A stretch of 64,000 nt of DNA, from the NCBI RefSeq assembly GCF_027922425.1, contig NZ_BSFQ01000011.1, positions 124,001 through 188,000 on the forward strand. Reading direction: 5' to 3'. The notes below the pieces were generated by a model that was given only the letters and a program-made list of their open reading frames with translations, was not told the origin of the DNA and searched no databases. Source of the DNA: Pseudonocardia halophobica. GTDB lineage: Bacteria > Actinomycetota > Actinomycetes > Mycobacteriales > Pseudonocardiaceae. Positions 61,519 through 64,000 of this stretch are shown one piece after another (positions within the stretch are counted from its first letter, which is position 1; each line of letters starts with the position of its first letter). The translations under genes and the position numbers were made by a program.

Positions 61519-64000
61519 ATGCAGCCGGTACCCGAGTCGAAGATCCGTGTTCCCGTCCGCCCACCGCAACTCGTCACGCGGGCCGCGGTCCGCGCGGCGC
61601 TCGACCGGATCTCCGACGTGGGCCTGGTCCGTGGCCCCGCCGGCTTCGGCAAGACCCTGGCCGTGGCGGAGTGGGTGCGCACGAGCCCGGGCCCCGGAAC
61701 GGCGTGGGTCCGCGTCGACGCCGAGGACGAGGATCCCCGACGGTTCTGGTCGGCCGTCCTGGCCGCCCTGGCCCGATGCCCCACGATCCCGCCGTCGAGC
61801 CGGCTCCGGGACCGGCACGGCTGGCCCGCGGAGGGCGGGCCGGAGTTCCTGGCCGCGCTGACCGCCGCGCTCGACGTCCTGCCGCGGCCGCCGCGCCTGG
61901 TGCTCGACGACGTCGGTGAGCTGACGGGCGCCGCGAGCCTGCACGGGTTGCGCACCTTCCTCCGCGACCGGCGGCCGGACCTGGCCACCGTGCTGTGCAG
62001 CCGGGGCGAACCGCCGCTCGGCCTCGCCCGGCTGCGGGTGGCGCGGCGGCTCCGCGAGATCGGCCCGGACCTGCTGCGCTTCACCCCGTACGAGGCCGAG
62101 GAGCTCCTCCGCGCCGCGGCGCCGGGCCTGACCCAGGCCGAGGTCACCGTGTTGCACGCGCGCACCGCGGGCTGGCCGGCCGCATTGTGGTTGGCCGCCG
62201 CGGCCTGCGCCGATCCGACCGACCCCGAGGCCGCGCAGGGCTTCTCCGGCGAGCACCCGCTGGTCGCCGACTACCTGGAGGGGGAGGCGCTCGCCGGCCT
62301 CGACGGCACCGAGCTCGACGTGCTGCGTCGGATCGGCGTGGTCAACCCGGTGCCGACCGGGCTCGCCGCGGTCCTCACCGGCCGGGCCGACGCCGGCGGG
62401 GTGCTCGACGCCGTCGAGCACCGGACGGGTCTCGTGCGCGCGGAGGGCCGCGGCCGGGAGGTCCACCGGGTCGAGCCGCTGCTGCGCGACCACCTGCTCG
62501 GGGAGCTGCGCCGGTACGCGGCCGGGACGCCGGCACGGCTCGAGGCGGTGACCGCGCGCTGGTACGCCGCCGCCGGCCGGCCCGACGCCGCGGCCGAGCA
62601 CGCCGCCCGCAGCGGGGACGCGCTGGTCGCCACGGAGATCCTGCGCGACGCCGGGCCCACACTGCTGCTCTCCGGTCGGCACCGCCCGCTGCGCCGCGCC
62701 CTGGACACCGTCGGCGAGGTCGGCCTCGCCCGCGAACCCGGGCTGGCGGCGCTCGCGGCGCTCGCCCGCACGGCGGCGGGCGGCCCACCGGCCACCCACG
62801 CGCCGCGGTGGCCCGAGGACCCCCCGCCCGAGCTGGCCGTGCTGCGGGCCGCCGCCGAGGAGTTCGGTGCCGTCCCCGCGACCTCCGGCCGGCGCGACCC
62901 GGACGTGCTGCCGCACCAGCCGGGCGTGCGGGCGCTGGGCCTGCTCGCGCGGGCCCTCACCGCGGTGCGGGTCGGCGCCCCGGGCGCCGCACGGCCGTTG
63001 CTCGCCGACGCGCTCGAGCTCGCCGACCGGCACGGGTTCGTGCACCTCGCGGTGCAGGCGCTCGTCCTGCGGGCGGTCGCGGCCGCGGCCGAGGGCGACG
63101 CGGCCGAGGTGCGGCAGGCGGGGGAGGTCGCGCTGGCCCGGGCGGAACGCTCCGGGCTGCGGCACTCGTCCTGGGCGGCCGCCGCTGCGGCCGTACTGGC
63201 CCACGCGGCGCTGCTCCGCGCCGAGCCACGCGACGCGGTGCGGCTGGCCGAGGCGGGGCTCGCCGGGCTCGACCACCCCGGCCGCGGGCCGGCCGAGCTG
63301 CGGTTCGGCCTGGCGGTGCTCCGCGCGGCGGCGGACGTGGACGGCGCGGGCGAGGCCCGCGGGGACCGCGCCCGCGGCCTGGACCGGCTGCAGCACGCCC
63401 GCGCGGAACTGGGCGACGAGCCGGTGGACCCGCACGTCGCGGCCATGGCCGCTCTGCTGGAGCACCGCGCGGCCCTGGACCTCGGGCACCCGACGGCGGC
63501 CCGCAGCGTGCACGGCTGGCTGGTCCAGCGCGTCGGGGAGACCGCCGAGAGCGCCCTGCTCCGCGCCTGGACCGATCTCGCCGCCGGCCGTGAGGACCGG
63601 GCCCGGGCCGCGGCGCACCGCGCGCTCGTGGAGTGCGGGGCGCCCCTGCTCGGCGTCACCGAGGTGGAGGCGTGGCTGGTCGAGGCGACGGTCGCGGCCG
63701 AGGCCGAGGAACGGGCGGCGGCCCGCGAGGCGCTCGAGCGCGCCCTGGGGCTGGCCGAGCCGCTGCGGGCCTTGCGCCCGTTCGCGGGGGCGGGGCCGGA
63801 GGTCCGGCGGCTGCTCGTGCAGCTGCACGGCGGTCCCGGTGCGGCAGGCTCCTTCGCGGGCGCCGCGCTCGCGGTCTCCGCGACCACCGGGTCCCCGGCG
63901 GCGGCGCTCAGCGAGCGCGAGCGGGCGGTCCTCGCCCTGCTGCCCTCCCTGCTGTCGTTGGAGGAGATCGGGGCCGACCTGTCGGTCTCGGTGAACACCG
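61519..64000 (+). CDS. MalT-like LuxR-family ATPase regulator, C-terminus cut
   Basis: The visible 827 residues form a large LAL/MalT-type regulator: an AAA ATPase with Walker A GPAGFGKTLAV (39-49), Walker B-like LVLDDVGELT, an arginine-rich sensor CSRGEPPLGLARLRVARR, and a long helical TPR-like domain (about 280-790). The start of a LuxR helix-turn-helix (LSERERAVLALLPSLLSLEE) is visible before the window ends. Only the last part of the DNA-binding domain is missing. The ATG at 61519 matches the conserved PESKIRVP opening. The target is unknown. Confidence 0.88.
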   Translation, partial: MQPVPESKIRVPVRPPQLVTRAAVRAALDRISDVGLVRGPAGFGKTLAVAEWVRTSPGPGTAWVRVDAEDEDPRRFWSAVLAALARCPTIPPSSRLRDRHGWPAEGGPEFLAALTAALDVLPRPPRLVLDDVGELTGAASLHGLRTFLRDRRPDLATVLCSRGEPPLGLARLRVARRLREIGPDLLRFTPYEAEELLRAAAPGLTQAEVTVLHARTAGWPAALWLAAAACADPTDPEAAQGFSGEHPLVADYLEGEALAGLDGTELDVLRRIGVVNPVPTGLAAVLTGRADAGGVLDAVEHRTGLVRAEGRGREVHRVEPLLRDHLLGELRRYAAGTPARLEAVTARWYAAAGRPDAAAEHAARSGDALVATEILRDAGPTLLLSGRHRPLRRALDTVGEVGLAREPGLAALAALARTAAGGPPATHAPRWPEDPPPELAVLRAAAEEFGAVPATSGRRDPDVLPHQPGVRALGLLARALTAVRVGAPGAARPLLADALELADRHGFVHLAVQALVLRAVAAAAEGDAAEVRQAGEVALARAERSGLRHSSWAAAAAAVLAHAALLRAEPRDAVRLAEAGLAGLDHPGRGPAELRFGLAVLRAAADVDGAGEARGDRARGLDRLQHARAELGDEPVDPHVAAMAALLEHRAALDLGHPTAARSVHGWLVQRVGETAESALLRAWTDLAAGREDRARAAAHRALVECGAPLLGVTEVEAWLVEATVAAEAEERAAAREALERALGLAEPLRALRPFAGAGPEVRRLLVQLHGGPGAAGSFAGAALAVSATTGSPAAALSERERAVLALLPSLLSLEEIGADLSVSVNT

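Overview
This window is very GC-rich chromosomal DNA from an actinobacterium, most likely a Pseudonocardiales-type soil genus. The evidence is the strong third-position GC bias, frequent GTG starts, many ATGA/GTGA overlaps, an Lsr2 nucleoid protein, a DUF1707 membrane protein, a single-chain BC-BCCP-CT acyl-CoA carboxylase and the density of TetR, LacI, IclR and LuxR regulators. The exact genus is an inference. I saw no rRNA, tRNA, CRISPR array, transposase or integrase. It reads as a catabolic and accessory stretch dominated by aromatic, ketone and polyol utilisation.

0-5.5 kb: a clipped gene with a 9-codon coupled leader ORF, a SugE/Gdx guanidinium exporter preceded by a clear guanidine-III riboswitch, an AraC regulator, a linalool-dehydratase-like protein translationally coupled to an SCO-like protein, a small zinc-ribbon gene, a 479-nt gene-free block with four strong hairpins, and a gamma-carbonic-anhydrase-like protein lacking part of its metal site.

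5.5-17.3 kb: the most unusual region. A HyuA/HyuB ATP-dependent hydrolase/carboxylase pair (HyuB carries a C-terminal cysteine-pair domain) is divergent from an overlapping operon of FAD monooxygenase, aryl-AMP/CoA ligase, maleate-isomerase-like protein and TetR. A second overlapping operon follows (VOC dioxygenase, 82-aa unknown, alpha/beta hydrolase). A shared DNA motif in both promoter regions ties them into one predicted TetR regulon. I infer an undescribed route for an aromatic or heteroaromatic acid that ends in maleate/fumarate.

17.3-28.4 kb: AsnC/Lrp divergent from 4-hydroxyphenylpyruvate dioxygenase; a MaoC hydratase; a LacI/MFS divergon with a perfect palindromic operator; and a sugar/inositol-type operon (Gfo/Idh dehydrogenase, lipoprotein binding protein, IolE-like isomerase, perhaps an ATC-hydrolase-like protein) divergent from a second LacI. 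The operon lacks the ABC permease and ATPase.

28.4-42.4 kb: single-chain acyl-CoA carboxylase, methyltransferase, MmcQ-like protein, a TetR/MHS transporter/acyl-CoA ligase set, an NmrA-like reductase, an ArsR-SRPBCC pair, a DUF1707 membrane protein and a YcgR/YcgQ-type permease pair.

42.4-47.4 kb: a compact phenol-to-muconate operon (flavin reductase, HpaB/PheA-type oxygenase, intradiol dioxygenase and an FAD synthetase without its riboflavin-kinase half), facing an IclR regulator across two tandem palindromic operators.

47.4-64 kb: a Baeyer-Villiger monooxygenase plus esterase, a LuxR-ATPase regulator, an HxlR/quinone reductase divergon, a DUF1990/epimerase pair, Lsr2 with an extended tail and a perfect terminator, a coupled SDR (catalytic Tyr and Lys missing) and aldo-keto reductase, a DUF1269/lipid-kinase operon, and a second large LuxR (MalT-like) protein cut by the window end.
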